A stretch of 64,000 nt of DNA. It comes from Fodinibius sp052060035 (GTDB taxonomy: Bacteria > Bacteroidota > Rhodothermia > Balneolales > Balneolaceae). This document shows positions 26,115 through 35,196 of this stretch, one piece after another; position 1 is the first letter of the stretch, and each line of letters opens with the position of its first letter. The stretch covers positions 1 through 64,000 of the forward strand of contig NZ_JBPOEA010000009.1 in NCBI RefSeq assembly GCF_052060035.1. The letters run 5' to 3'. A program made the translations under genes and the position numbers. Below the pieces are notes generated by a model. That model worked only from the letters and a program-made list of their open reading frames with translations. It ran no database searches and was not told the DNA's origin.

Positions 26115-27281
26115 ATGAAATCAATATCAGACATTGTTCAACAGTTACAACGGCACTTTTTTGAAACCGTAACCTCCCGTAACCTCGTGTATAATACCTG
26201 TTGGGAGGACCCTCGGATTGATCGAAAGCTGTTAGGTCTGGACTCCAACAGTAATATGCTTATGCTTACCAGTGCCGGCGATAATGCCCTGGATTATCTG
26301 CTTGATGATATTAAACACATACAGTGCGTAGATATTAATCCTACTCAAAATGCATTGTTAGAGCTTAAAAAAGCTCTATTTAAAAATGGTAACTACGCCT
26401 TGTTGTGGGATTTTTTCGGAGAAGGTCGGAAATCTGGAGCCCAGCTTATCTATCATCAAACATTGAGAAATTACCTACCTAAACAATCACAGCAATTCTG
26501 GGATAAAAACATCCATAATTTTGACCCAGAATCTCAACATGGCAGCTTCTACTTTTGTGGCACTTCAGGAAAAGTAGCTCAAACTATTTATAATAGGATT
26601 CACCGCAAAGGATTAAGACCGGCTGTTAACCACTTATTAGCTGCCAATAACTTAGAAGAACAAGCTTATTACTTTCGCGAAATTGAGCCCCAGCTTTGGA
26701 ATCCGTTTTCAGAATGGATAATACGTCGTCACGCAACAATGGCAATGCTCGGGGTCCCTAAAACCCAACAGAAAATGATTGAGGAGCAATATGAAGATGG
26801 ATTACTGGAATTTATCCGGCAATCATTACAACATGTATTTACGGAGTTGCCTATTGAAGACAACTACTTCTGGCGTGTTTATTTAACGGGAAGTTATTCT
26901 AAGGAATGTTGCCCCAACTACCTACTTGAGGACCACTTCCAAGTATTACGGCACCGCATCCAACGCATCGAAACGCATACCTCATCGCTTTTTCATGCCC
27001 TGCAGAACAGTAAAGAAACCTATTCTCATTTTGTACTATTAGATCACCAAGACTGGATGGCCTTTACGCAACCTGATAAACTTGCCAGGGAATGGAGACA
27101 AATCCTTTTCCATGCCAAAAGTGGAGCCCGAATTTTATTTCGTTCGGTCATGCCCAACCCTGAATTTCTTCCAGATTTTGTTTTTGACAAAGTGCAATTC
27201 CACCCTGATCTAACCATCCCCATACATCAAAAAGATCGCGTGGGAACTTATGAATCAACACATCTCGCCACCGTTTTATGA
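26115..27281 (+). CDS. btaA: BtaA-like 3-amino-3-carboxypropyl transferase (DUF3419)
   Basis: A 388-residue DUF3419 protein. Typical parts are LVYNTCWEDPRIDRKLLGL near residue 25, a SAM-site loop MLTSAGDNALDYL (about 49-61), CVDINPTQNALLELK, and a C-terminal GARILFRSV. BtaA moves the aminocarboxypropyl group of SAM to diacylglycerol, the first step to the betaine lipid DGTS. The stop codon overlaps the next gene, a methyltransferase, as expected for btaAB. DUF3419 includes members without proven lipid function, so the exact product is inferred. Confidence 0.82.
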   Translation: MKSISDIVQQLQRHFFETVTSRNLVYNTCWEDPRIDRKLLGLDSNSNMLMLTSAGDNALDYLLDDIKHIQCVDINPTQNALLELKKALFKNGNYALLWDFFGEGRKSGAQLIYHQTLRNYLPKQSQQFWDKNIHNFDPESQHGSFYFCGTSGKVAQTIYNRIHRKGLRPAVNHLLAANNLEEQAYYFREIEPQLWNPFSEWIIRRHATMAMLGVPKTQQKMIEEQYEDGLLEFIRQSLQHVFTELPIEDNYFWRVYLTGSYSKECCPNYLLEDHFQVLRHRIQRIETHTSSLFHALQNSKETYSHFVLLDHQDWMAFTQPDKLAREWRQILFHAKSGARILFRSVMPNPEFLPDFVFDKVQFHPDLTIPIHQKDRVGTYESTHLATVL

Positions 27282-27928
27282 GTAATGCCTCCGAGATATT
27301 CGTTGATGAAAACCATGAAAATAATATTATTCAATATTATCGGTACCATTCTCATATTTATGATGCAACGCGATGGAGTTTCTTGTTTGGGCGGGATGCG
27401 CTGATAGAACATATTCCTTCCCTGCCCTCCAATTCACAAATATTGGAAGTAGGTTGCGGTACTGGTAAAAACCTGGTCCGGCTTAGCAATAAGTTTCCCA
27501 CTGCAGAAATTACAGGTATTGATCTTTCTCCAGATATGCTAAAAAAAGCCCGGGAAAACATTTCAGATTCTTCTATAATCCTAAAGAACATGCATTATCA
27601 ATCAGATGATCTAAGGAACAAACAGTACAATCTCATTTTGCTCTCCTATTCGTTAACGATGATGGGGGATAAATACCTGAAAGTTATCGATGCGCTTAAA
27701 AATGATTTAAATCCAAGAGGATATCTTGCCGTAGTTGATTTCCATACATCCCCCTTTTCTTGGTTCAAGCATTGGATGGAATTGAATCACGCCGATTTTT
27801 CCGGTGAGTTACATCCTCTTTTAAAAGAACACTTTCAACCCATAGAAACAAGTTTTCACAATGCGTACTTTGGGCTTTGGAACTATTTCCTATTTATTGG
27901 AACTAAAATTGAGGCCTATAAAAAATGA
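27278..27928 (+). CDS. btaB: BtaB-like SAM-dependent methyltransferase
   Basis: A 216-residue class I methyltransferase. Motif I is ILEVGCGTGKNLVRL (about 52-66), and the acidic loop after strand 2 is in ITGIDLSPDMLKKARE. The downstream half has LLSYSLTMMG and YLAVVDFH. Its ATG overlaps the btaA stop by four bases (ATGA), so the pair is translationally coupled. In DGTS synthesis BtaB adds three methyl groups to the homoserine nitrogen. The assignment rests mainly on this pairing. Confidence 0.8.
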   Translation: MSNASEIFVDENHENNIIQYYRYHSHIYDATRWSFLFGRDALIEHIPSLPSNSQILEVGCGTGKNLVRLSNKFPTAEITGIDLSPDMLKKARENISDSSIILKNMHYQSDDLRNKQYNLILLSYSLTMMGDKYLKVIDALKNDLNPRGYLAVVDFHTSPFSWFKHWMELNHADFSGELHPLLKEHFQPIETSFHNAYFGLWNYFLFIGTKIEAYKK

Positions 27929-27961
27929 GTTCATTTATACCTTTTCTTATCTTTTCCAATT

Positions 27962-28588
27962 ATGAAAAAAATTAAACAACAGATCGTACAAATAGAAGAA
28001 GAACTACAAGAATCGCCCAATGACGGAGACCTGCTAAACGAATTGGGAATTGGCTATCACATGCTTGGGGATTACGAGCAAGCCATCGAATATTATCACC
28101 GAGCGCTTGATCAAAAACCCAAAGACGTTAAGATCCATTATAATCTTGCCAATACGTTTTACGAAATGCAGGATATTGAGAAGGCAATTAATCATTATAT
28201 GAATGCACTCGATATTAAACCCGATTATGTGCCGGCGCTAAATAATCTCGCTGATATCTATGAATTAGCTGATGATGTCGAAAAAGCCCGGGAGCTGTTT
28301 GAACATATTACCAATATAAACCCCGAAGATCCCTTGGGCTATTTCAACTTAGGGAATCACCATCTTAGAAACGATAACAGTATTGAAGCAGGACGCTGCT
28401 ACAAAAAAGCCATAGAACTGGATCCCGAATTCCACGAAGCCTACAATAATATCGGCTTTCTGTTAAAACATCTGGGACAATATGAAGAGGCCATCTCTTA
28501 TTTTGAACAATGCCTTGAAATTGAACCCGACTACGAACCGGCAAAAAAGGATTTATCAACTTGCAAAGAGGCCCTGAGAAACTCCTAA
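27962..28588 (+). CDS. Tetratricopeptide repeat protein
   Basis: A 208-residue soluble protein made of about five TPR units from residue 18 on, such as GDLLNELGIGYHMLGDYEQA and EAYNNIGFLLKHLGQYEEAI. There is no signal peptide or enzymatic domain. TPR proteins bind partner proteins, and the partner here is unknown. It begins 33 bases after the methyltransferase and may belong to the same transcript. Confidence 0.85.
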   Translation: MKKIKQQIVQIEEELQESPNDGDLLNELGIGYHMLGDYEQAIEYYHRALDQKPKDVKIHYNLANTFYEMQDIEKAINHYMNALDIKPDYVPALNNLADIYELADDVEKARELFEHITNINPEDPLGYFNLGNHHLRNDNSIEAGRCYKKAIELDPEFHEAYNNIGFLLKHLGQYEEAISYFEQCLEIEPDYEPAKKDLSTCKEALRNS

Positions 28589-28982
28589 ATTAATAAAAAG
28601 AAAAGAAGAACCATCGGTATCAAAACCTTTCCTTCCCCCTGTTTTTGACAGGATTTCAGATGTTTACTATGCTCCGATTACCCAAATCAGTAGAAAAACT
28701 GCTTTTTACTATACTCAGCCAAAACTAATTTCAAAATTCTATCCCCTCTGACTTCAATGAAAAATTGATTGGCTACTTTGGATTTTAAAAAGAAGCTTTT
28801 GAGGATTCACTATGGGAAGAAATATTAATCTGGTTAAATATACAGCCAGAGCAAATGAAAATTTATTTGATCCAAGTTGGCCCCACTTGAAATTCTTACT
28901 TAGTCATTTAACTTGCAGTAATCATTTGCATCTAAAATTTATCTCCAGTTACCGTTTTTCTGATAATAAAATATGTTCTGTT
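28589..28982. other. AT-rich intergenic stretch without a convincing gene
   Basis: About 390 bases between the TPR gene and the protease. The protease frame extends back to 28812, but the sequence before 28983 does not look like a signal peptide or conserved protein. A weak 5-bp hairpin (CCTGT/ACAGG, 28638-28652) without a T-run is the only structure I see. The protease promoter presumably lies here, but I find no clear TAnnTTTG element. Confidence 0.5.
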
Positions 28983-31900
28983 ATGAAATCAACAATGCGA
29001 ACTCTTTTTGGGGTCACTATAATTCTCATTTTAGGGCTCCCCTTTTCGGATCTTTTTGCCCAAAACACTCGTCTGTTACGCGAGCCAACAGTGAGTGAGA
29101 ATCATATTGTGTTTGTCTATGCCAATGACCTGTGGATTACCAGTCGAAATGGCGGCGAAGCGCGTAGGCTTACCAGTGGCGCAGGTAGCGAAACGCATCC
29201 CCACTTTTCACCGGATGGTTCTAAAATTGCCTTTACGGCCCAATACGATGGCAACACCGATGTATATGTAATATCAGCAGAAGGTGGACAAGCCAAACGG
29301 TTAACCTGGCATCCCAACGAGGACAGGGTGACCGGATGGACCCCTGATAGTGAACAAGTGCTTTTTATTTCCGGACGAAAAGGACATCCAACACAGTTAT
29401 CTACATTTTACACCGTCAGCCTCGAGGGCGAACTGCCGGAAAAACACAAAATTCCCCGAGCTGCGGCCGGTGAAATTTCAGATGATGGTTCCTACATTGC
29501 GTACCAGCCTGTTAGCCTTTCGGATGCTGAGTGGCGAAACTATCGCGGTGGACAAGCCAAACCTATCTGGGTTGTCAACCTCAACACAGATGAACTACAA
29601 CAAACACCGCGTGCGAATAAAGAACGGCATATAAATCCCATTTGGCTGGATAATAAGGTCTATTTCCTTTCGGAACGAGATTATACGATGAACATCTGGT
29701 CATACAATCCGGCAACCGGCCAAAGTGAACAGCAGACGTTCCACTCTCAGTTTGATGTAAAAAATCTTGATTCCGGCGGCGGAGTTATTGTGTACGAACA
29801 AGGGGGCTATATTTATCAGCTGGATCCATCCACTGGTAATCACAAACAAATTGAGATCCACGTTAAGGGTGACATGACTCAAGCCCGGCCTCGTTGGACA
29901 GATGCCCGGCCTGCAGAACTTGACAATGCGTCACTTTCGCCTACCGGTGAGCGAGCACTGTTCCAGTATCGAGGAGAAGTTATTTCCGTCCCTAAAGAGA
30001 AAGGAAGCTGGCGTAATCTTACCCAAAGTTCAGGTGCAGCTAATCGATACCCTATTTGGTCTCCCGATGGACAGAAAGTGGCCTGGTTTTCGGATCAAAG
30101 CGGTGAATATCAGCTCTACATTTCTGATCAAAAAGGACTTGAAGAACCCCGTAAAATTGATCTTCCTGAGCCAACTTTTTTCTTTGAACCCAAGTGGTCG
30201 CCAAATGGAAATTATATCGCCTACACTGATACACACTTCCGGCTGTGGTATGTCAATACCAACACGGGCAACGCCACGCATATTGATACTGATGGATACG
30301 CTCATCCGAACCGAACAATGCATCCCAACTGGTCACCCGACAGCCAATGGATAACCTATTCCAAACGTTTGCCAAGCCAGTACCATGTCATTAAAGTCTA
30401 TAATGTAGAAACCGGAGAAAGGTATCAAATTACAGACGGCATGGCTGATTCTATTGACCCCGTTTGGGATAAAAGTGGAAAATATATCTACTTTTTATCC
30501 AGTACCGACTTTGGACTCAATACCGGCTGGCTGGATATGAGTTCGTATGATATGTCGACCACAAGAGGACTTTATGTAGCTATTCTGGACAAGGAAACGC
30601 CATCTCCATTCCTGCCTGAAAGTAATGAGGAACCGATCCAGGAAAAAGACAAAAAGAAAAATGGAGATCCCAATACAGAAGACGAGGAATCCGCTGTAAC
30701 AATTGATCCGGAAGGAATAAAAGATAGAATCGTATCCGCTAATATTCCCCGAAAAAATTATACTGACTTAATCAAAGGACCCAAAGACCATGTCTTTTAT
30801 GAAGAGAATGTTCCCGATCAACCCGGAATTACGTTGCATCGATACAATGTTAAGGACCGAAAATCTGAGGAATTTCTCTCTCCTATTCAGGGAGCTACGG
30901 TTTCACAAGATCGCCAGAACCTTCTGTATCGCAGCGGCGAAACCTGGGGCATAGTATCAACAATAGGTGGTCAGCAAAAGCCCGGTGATGGTGAAATTGA
31001 TGTCAACGGAATCCGCATTCGTGTTGAACCTGAAAAAGAATGGCACCAAATTTTCCGGGAGGGATGGCGTTATCAGCGTGATTTTTTGTATGTCGATAAT
31101 GTGCACGGTGCCCCTTGGCAAACAATCTATGACTGGTACCGCCCGTGGGTCGATCATATCCGTCACCGTTCAGACTTAAGTTATTTGATTGATATTCTTG
31201 GCGGTGAAGTATCAGTAGGACACTCCTTCAATTTTGGTGGTGATTATCCCGAAGTTGATGAAGTTTCTATCGGCCTGCTGGGAGCTGACCTTGAAGAGGC
31301 AAATGGACGATATCGCATCAAAAAAATATATACGGATGAAAACTGGAACCCAGATCTACATGCCCCATTAGCACAACCTGGCATTGATGTGCAGGAAGGC
31401 AATTATCTGCTGGCCGTAAATGGTAAAGAGTTACAACCGCCTGCCAATCCTTTTAGCCTGCTGGAAGGCACGGCTGATCGCAACACAATCTTGACGATAA
31501 ATGATGAGCCTACAATTGAAGGCGCTCATACCGTTACAGTTACACCAGTGCCAAATGAATCTGAGCTCAGGACCCGGGCTTGGTTAGAACGAAATCGGCA
31601 AAAGGTAGAAGAAATGTCCAACGGAAAACTGGCCTATGTTTGGTTGCCCAACACCTCTCAGGCCGGATATGAAGCCTTTAACCGCTACTACTTTGCCCAA
31701 CAACATAAAGATGGTGTTGTGGTTGATGAACGTAATAACGGTGGCGGGTCTGCTGCAGACTACATGATTGACGTTATGAACCGTGAACTGCTGGGTTATT
31801 TCAATAACAAGACCGGCGATAACTTTCCGCCCTTTACAACCCCGATGGCTGGTCTTTGGGGGCCAAAAGTAATGATAATTAATGAGAGTGCAGGTTCAGG

Positions 31901-32264
31901 CGGCGATCTTTTACCTTTCATGTTCCGAAAGAAGAATATTGGCCCTCTTGTTGGTACCCGAACCTGGGGTGGACTGGTGGGCATTTGGGATGTGCCTCCG
32001 TTTATTGACGGCGGTATGATGACGGCGCCACGCGGCGGATTCTTTAACACAGAAGGCAAATGGGATGTTGAAGGCAAAGGCGTGAGTCCGGATATCGAAG
32101 TGTTTCAAAAGCCTAAAGCAGTCATCAATGGGAATGATCCCCAGTTGCAACGCTCCGTTGAAAAAGCGTTGGAATTGCTTGACGAAAATGATGTTACCTT
32201 AAAAAAAGAACCTCCGCCACCCTCACTTTGGAAACGTGCTGAAAAAACCGAAGGATGGAATTGA
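28983..32264 (+). CDS. Tricorn-type S41 peptidase, secreted
   Basis: A 1093-residue protein from an ATG at 28983, where a good signal peptide begins (MRTLFGVTIILILGL, cleavage near FAQ). An upstream ATG at 28812 would bury this signal. Order: N-terminal WD40-like beta-propeller repeats (SPDGSKIAFTAQYDGNTDVY and several more), a second propeller, a PDZ domain, and the C-terminal S41 domain with NESAGSGGDLLPFMFRKKNI. This is the tricorn core order. Such proteins degrade peptides. With a signal peptide it would act in the periplasm or outside. Confidence 0.92.
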   Translation: MKSTMRTLFGVTIILILGLPFSDLFAQNTRLLREPTVSENHIVFVYANDLWITSRNGGEARRLTSGAGSETHPHFSPDGSKIAFTAQYDGNTDVYVISAEGGQAKRLTWHPNEDRVTGWTPDSEQVLFISGRKGHPTQLSTFYTVSLEGELPEKHKIPRAAAGEISDDGSYIAYQPVSLSDAEWRNYRGGQAKPIWVVNLNTDELQQTPRANKERHINPIWLDNKVYFLSERDYTMNIWSYNPATGQSEQQTFHSQFDVKNLDSGGGVIVYEQGGYIYQLDPSTGNHKQIEIHVKGDMTQARPRWTDARPAELDNASLSPTGERALFQYRGEVISVPKEKGSWRNLTQSSGAANRYPIWSPDGQKVAWFSDQSGEYQLYISDQKGLEEPRKIDLPEPTFFFEPKWSPNGNYIAYTDTHFRLWYVNTNTGNATHIDTDGYAHPNRTMHPNWSPDSQWITYSKRLPSQYHVIKVYNVETGERYQITDGMADSIDPVWDKSGKYIYFLSSTDFGLNTGWLDMSSYDMSTTRGLYVAILDKETPSPFLPESNEEPIQEKDKKKNGDPNTEDEESAVTIDPEGIKDRIVSANIPRKNYTDLIKGPKDHVFYEENVPDQPGITLHRYNVKDRKSEEFLSPIQGATVSQDRQNLLYRSGETWGIVSTIGGQQKPGDGEIDVNGIRIRVEPEKEWHQIFREGWRYQRDFLYVDNVHGAPWQTIYDWYRPWVDHIRHRSDLSYLIDILGGEVSVGHSFNFGGDYPEVDEVSIGLLGADLEEANGRYRIKKIYTDENWNPDLHAPLAQPGIDVQEGNYLLAVNGKELQPPANPFSLLEGTADRNTILTINDEPTIEGAHTVTVTPVPNESELRTRAWLERNRQKVEEMSNGKLAYVWLPNTSQAGYEAFNRYYFAQQHKDGVVVDERNNGGGSAADYMIDVMNRELLGYFNNKTGDNFPPFTTPMAGLWGPKVMIINESAGSGGDLLPFMFRKKNIGPLVGTRTWGGLVGIWDVPPFIDGGMMTAPRGGFFNTEGKWDVEGKGVSPDIEVFQKPKAVINGNDPQLQRSVEKALELLDENDVTLKKEPPPPSLWKRAEKTEGWN

Positions 32265-32281
32265 TACCATCAAATATTTTT

Positions 32282-32312
32282 AAGGCCCGGCTTATTTCCG
32301 GGTTTTCTTATT
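32282..32312 (+). terminator. Terminator after the tricorn-type peptidase
   Basis: Arms AAGGCCCGG (32282-32290) and CCGGGTTTT (32298-32306) pair over nine positions, two of them G-U. They surround a seven-base loop and run into a T-rich tail. It lies about 18 bases after the stop codon. Confidence 0.7.
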
Positions 32313-32409
32313 GAGATCTATTATTCAATAAATCGGCAAACTTAATAAGCATTAGCACATATAATTTTCTACCTTTACCCTTCATTATTTTGAAGTCAAT
32401 TATTTAACT

Positions 32410-32778
32410 ATGCAATTTTTTAGTCGAAAACTTATAAAGCCCCAGGATTTAAATGCGCATGGAACGCTATTCGGCGGGTCAGTATTGAGTTGGGTTGATG
32501 AGGAATCTGCAATATTTGTTACTTGTCAGCTCGATAAGGGCAATATTGTGACTAAATACATGTCAGAAATCGACTTCGTTAGCTCGGCAGGGCTTGGTGA
32601 TATCATCGAAATCGGGATGGAAACAGTTAAGTTTGGTACTACCTCGATAACAGTACGTTGCGAAGTACGCCAAAAATTTACAAAAGAGACGATTATTAAG
32701 ATTGATAAAATTGTTTTTGTTCACATGGTTGATGGGAAACCGGCCCCCCATGGTATCAATGAAGCTCAAAACGAATAG
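32410..32778 (+). CDS. Acyl-CoA thioesterase, hotdog fold
   Basis: A 122-residue single hotdog domain of the YciA/BFIT type. It starts with KPQDLNAHGTLFGGSVLSWVDEESAIF, holding the conserved N-x-H-G-x-x-F-G-G motif and the catalytic Asp region, and has MSEIDFVSSAGLGDIIEIG. Members hydrolyse acyl-CoA thioesters to free acid and CoA. The chain-length preference is not readable. Confidence 0.9.
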   Translation: MQFFSRKLIKPQDLNAHGTLFGGSVLSWVDEESAIFVTCQLDKGNIVTKYMSEIDFVSSAGLGDIIEIGMETVKFGTTSITVRCEVRQKFTKETIIKIDKIVFVHMVDGKPAPHGINEAQNE

Positions 32779-32814
32779 CTTGCTCAAATACTCTAACATG
32801 AGAATGTAATAATA

Positions 32815-32847
32815 TTTCAGTTTATTCATTTCATTTTATTAATTTTG
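32815..32847 (+). promoter_or_regulatory. Candidate promoter upstream of the HPt gene
   Basis: TAATTTTG (32840-32847) matches the TAnnTTTG -7 element. TTTC at 32815-32818, 21 bases upstream, is an imperfect -33. The predicted start lies about 70 bases before the ATG and just ahead of an inverted repeat. Confidence 0.4.
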
Positions 32848-32854
32848 AGGAATC

Positions 32855-32875
32855 TTATCACAAAAACAGTGATAA
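32855..32875. promoter_or_regulatory. Inverted repeat TTATCAC-N7-GTGATAA
   Basis: Two perfect 7-base arms (32855-32861, 32869-32875) flank an A-rich centre, immediately downstream of the candidate HPt promoter. The symmetry and one-turn-apart half sites suit a dimeric DNA-binding protein. It could instead be a weak RNA hairpin. Confidence 0.4.
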
Positions 32876-32922
32876 ACACGTTACCCAAAAAATATTATAT
32901 CATCTAAGTACGGAGATTGTTC

Positions 32923-33276
32923 ATGGATTATCAGTTTATCGATCCCGATAAAATCATCGATATGCTTTTTAAAGACCCGGAATACGTAATCGAATTTTGT
33001 GAAGCTGGAGTCACATCATTTGATGAATTTATTGAGAACTATCGCAATCATCTATTAGATAGAAATATGACCGATCTCCGTAAAGCTGGTCATAAGATTA
33101 AACCCGGGGCCCAAATGATGGGGGCTGATGAGGTTGTTGATGAATATGAATATGCCAAAAGTCTGCTCAACGATAATGCCGAAGAGGATGAATTGGAAAA
33201 ATCGGTTGATAAAATGAGCAATATCTGCACTACTATACAAAAGGAACTAAACCACCTTGCTGATACACAGGTTTAA
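32923..33276 (+). CDS. Stand-alone HPt domain protein
   Basis: A 117-residue all-helical protein. The segment LRKAGHKIKPGAQMMGADEVV (about 48-68) fits the histidine phosphotransfer motif, with the phospho-accepting His followed three residues later by Lys. Stand-alone HPt proteins pass phosphate between a hybrid histidine kinase and a response regulator. Neither is in the window. The ATG at 32923 is preferred over a TTG at 32917 because it has a purine-rich GGAG seven bases upstream. Confidence 0.72.
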   Translation: MDYQFIDPDKIIDMLFKDPEYVIEFCEAGVTSFDEFIENYRNHLLDRNMTDLRKAGHKIKPGAQMMGADEVVDEYEYAKSLLNDNAEEDELEKSVDKMSNICTTIQKELNHLADTQV

Positions 33277-33344
33277 TATTCTTATCTTCATATCCTTATT
33301 TCAAGCAAGAGCATTAGAAATTTTACACTCAATCATACATTATA

Positions 33345-34352
33345 GTGAGTATTTTAGTTACCGGCGGTGCCGGATTTATTGGTAGTCATACCGTTGTTGA
33401 ATTGTTGGAAAATAACGAAGACGTCATCGTTGTTGATAATCTAAGCAACAGTAAAAAAGAAGCCCTTAATCGCGTTGAGGAAATCACAGGAAAATCACTC
33501 ACTTTTTATAAAACGGATCTTCTCAACAAAAAGGGTCTGGATAAGATATTCAGCAATCATAAGATTGATTCGGTAATTCACTTCGCCGGATATAAAGCCG
33601 TAGGCGAATCAGTAGAAAAGCCGTTAATGTATTATCACAACAATATTACCGGCACGATATATTTATGTGAGGTAATGAAGGAACACGGCGTCAACAATAT
33701 TGTTTTTAGCTCCTCTTCTACCGTCTACGGTGATCCCGAAGAAGTGCCTGTTCAAGAGCATTTCCCCGTTTCGGCAACGAATCCATACGGACGTACGAAG
33801 CTTTTTATCGAAGAAATTCTGCGAGATTTATATACGGCCAATGAAAGCTGGAATGTAGCACTCTTGCGATACTTTAATCCCGTGGGAGCACATCCAAGCG
33901 GAAGAATCGGTGAAGATCCTAATGATATTCCCAATAACTTAATGCCCTACATTACTCAAGTAGCCGTTGGTAAGCTTGAAAAACTTTCTGTGTTTGGAGA
34001 TGATTATCCCACACCCGACGGAACCGGCGTTCGTGATTACATCCACGTTGTAGACTTAGCAAAAGGTCACTTGAGCGCACTTGAAAAACTAAAGGAAAAT
34101 CCGGGTGTAGTTACTTATAATCTGGGCACCGGAACCGGTTACAGCGTTTTAGATGTAGTAAAAGCGTTTGAAAAAGCCTCCGGCAAAGAGATTCCCTACA
34201 AAATTACTGATCGTCGGGCAGGAGACATTGCCATCAACTTTGCAGATCCATCTAAAGCGGAAGAAGAATTGGGCTGGAAAGCTGAATACGATCTCGTAGA
34301 TATGTGCCGTGATTCATGGCGATGGCAATCACAAAATCCCGATGGATATTAA
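33345..34352 (+). CDS. galE: UDP-glucose 4-epimerase
   Basis: A 335-residue extended SDR enzyme. It has the NAD-binding TGGAGFIGSHTV motif at the N-terminus, the catalytic Ser in FSSSSTVYG, the Y-x-x-x-K in NPYGRTKLFIEE (about 147-158), and the ALLRYFNPVGAHPSG region that is typical of GalE. It interconverts UDP-glucose and UDP-galactose. The start is GTG at 33345, directly before the conserved first strand. The gene is convergent with the next, with four bases between stops. Confidence 0.94.
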   Translation: MSILVTGGAGFIGSHTVVELLENNEDVIVVDNLSNSKKEALNRVEEITGKSLTFYKTDLLNKKGLDKIFSNHKIDSVIHFAGYKAVGESVEKPLMYYHNNITGTIYLCEVMKEHGVNNIVFSSSSTVYGDPEEVPVQEHFPVSATNPYGRTKLFIEEILRDLYTANESWNVALLRYFNPVGAHPSGRIGEDPNDIPNNLMPYITQVAVGKLEKLSVFGDDYPTPDGTGVRDYIHVVDLAKGHLSALEKLKENPGVVTYNLGTGTGYSVLDVVKAFEKASGKEIPYKITDRRAGDIAINFADPSKAEEELGWKAEYDLVDMCRDSWRWQSQNPDGY

Positions 34353-34356
34353 GCGA

Positions 34357-35172
34357 TTACGAATCAAAATCCCTTTTTACGGCCAGAAAAACGACGTGGT
34401 AATTCACAGATACCAAACCGTCCTCTTGGGTATCCCAATGATCAACAAGCATCGACATTTCTTTTGATGTCAGCTGTCGACCCTTTTTCAACGTGTCCAT
34501 ACCCAAGCTTTTAAGTTCATCAAAAAAGTGCTTAGCACTTTCATATTCGCGGGTGATAGTATCCTCATAATAATCCACCTGAGCCGGGCCAACAGACATC
34601 TTGATAACCATTTCTTCCACATCAGGTAATTCGTTGGCTGTAAAAGGTATACCCAGCTCCCGGCAATATTTTCTCCACGTAGGGAAACTTTCATTTCCGG
34701 GAAAAGAGGCCAATAATAATCCTCCCGGTTTTGTGATTTCTAACCATTTTGCCATTGTTTGAGCAGGGTGATCAAACCAATGGGCTGCAAATCCACTTAC
34801 TGTCATTGCATAATACGGATCCTCATAATCGGGCACTTGTTCTGCATCCCGAACTTTAAAATTCAGGTTGTCATGATCCACTAACTTATTGCCACAGAAA
34901 GCGATCATATCTTTCGACAGATCCGTAACCTCAATTTCTCTGCCCGGATATAAATCTGCCAGTCCTTTTGTGACAAATCCTGTTCCCGCACCCAATTCAA
35001 TAATTGGACCCGAAGGAAGAATATCCCTCCAGGGCTGAAGTGAAGCAATTAAACGATGAGCTACCTCTTTCTGCAAATCAGCATGTTCATCATAAAATGA
35101 TGCGACACCGCCAAAAGAATCGGCTATCTGTTGTTTGATCTCATTGTCAATGATCACTGATTGTTCATCCAT
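34357..35172 (-). CDS. BioC-like SAM-dependent methyltransferase
   Basis: A 271-residue class I methyltransferase. It begins with the BioC-like FGGVASFYDEHADLQKEVAHRL, then motif I IIELGAGTGFVTKGLADLYP (about 57-76), the EVTDLSKDMI acidic loop, and SGFAAHWFDHPAQTMAKW. BioC methylates malonyl-ACP to start biotin synthesis. Other biotin genes are not nearby, so this remains a family-level call. It is the last gene of the transcript that starts with the trp leader, 24 bases after the DUF4837 gene. Confidence 0.72.
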   Translation of the reverse strand: MDEQSVIIDNEIKQQIADSFGGVASFYDEHADLQKEVAHRLIASLQPWRDILPSGPIIELGAGTGFVTKGLADLYPGREIEVTDLSKDMIAFCGNKLVDHDNLNFKVRDAEQVPDYEDPYYAMTVSGFAAHWFDHPAQTMAKWLEITKPGGLLLASFPGNESFPTWRKYCRELGIPFTANELPDVEEMVIKMSVGPAQVDYYEDTITREYESAKHFFDELKSLGMDTLKKGRQLTSKEMSMLVDHWDTQEDGLVSVNYHVVFLAVKRDFDS

Positions 35173-35196
35173 ATCCGATATATAACCTACAAACTT

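Noticed and set aside
28812..28982. Upstream start for the tricorn-type peptidase
   Set aside because: The 57 residues before Met at 28983 would hide a clear signal peptide, and the region is AT-rich intergenic sequence.
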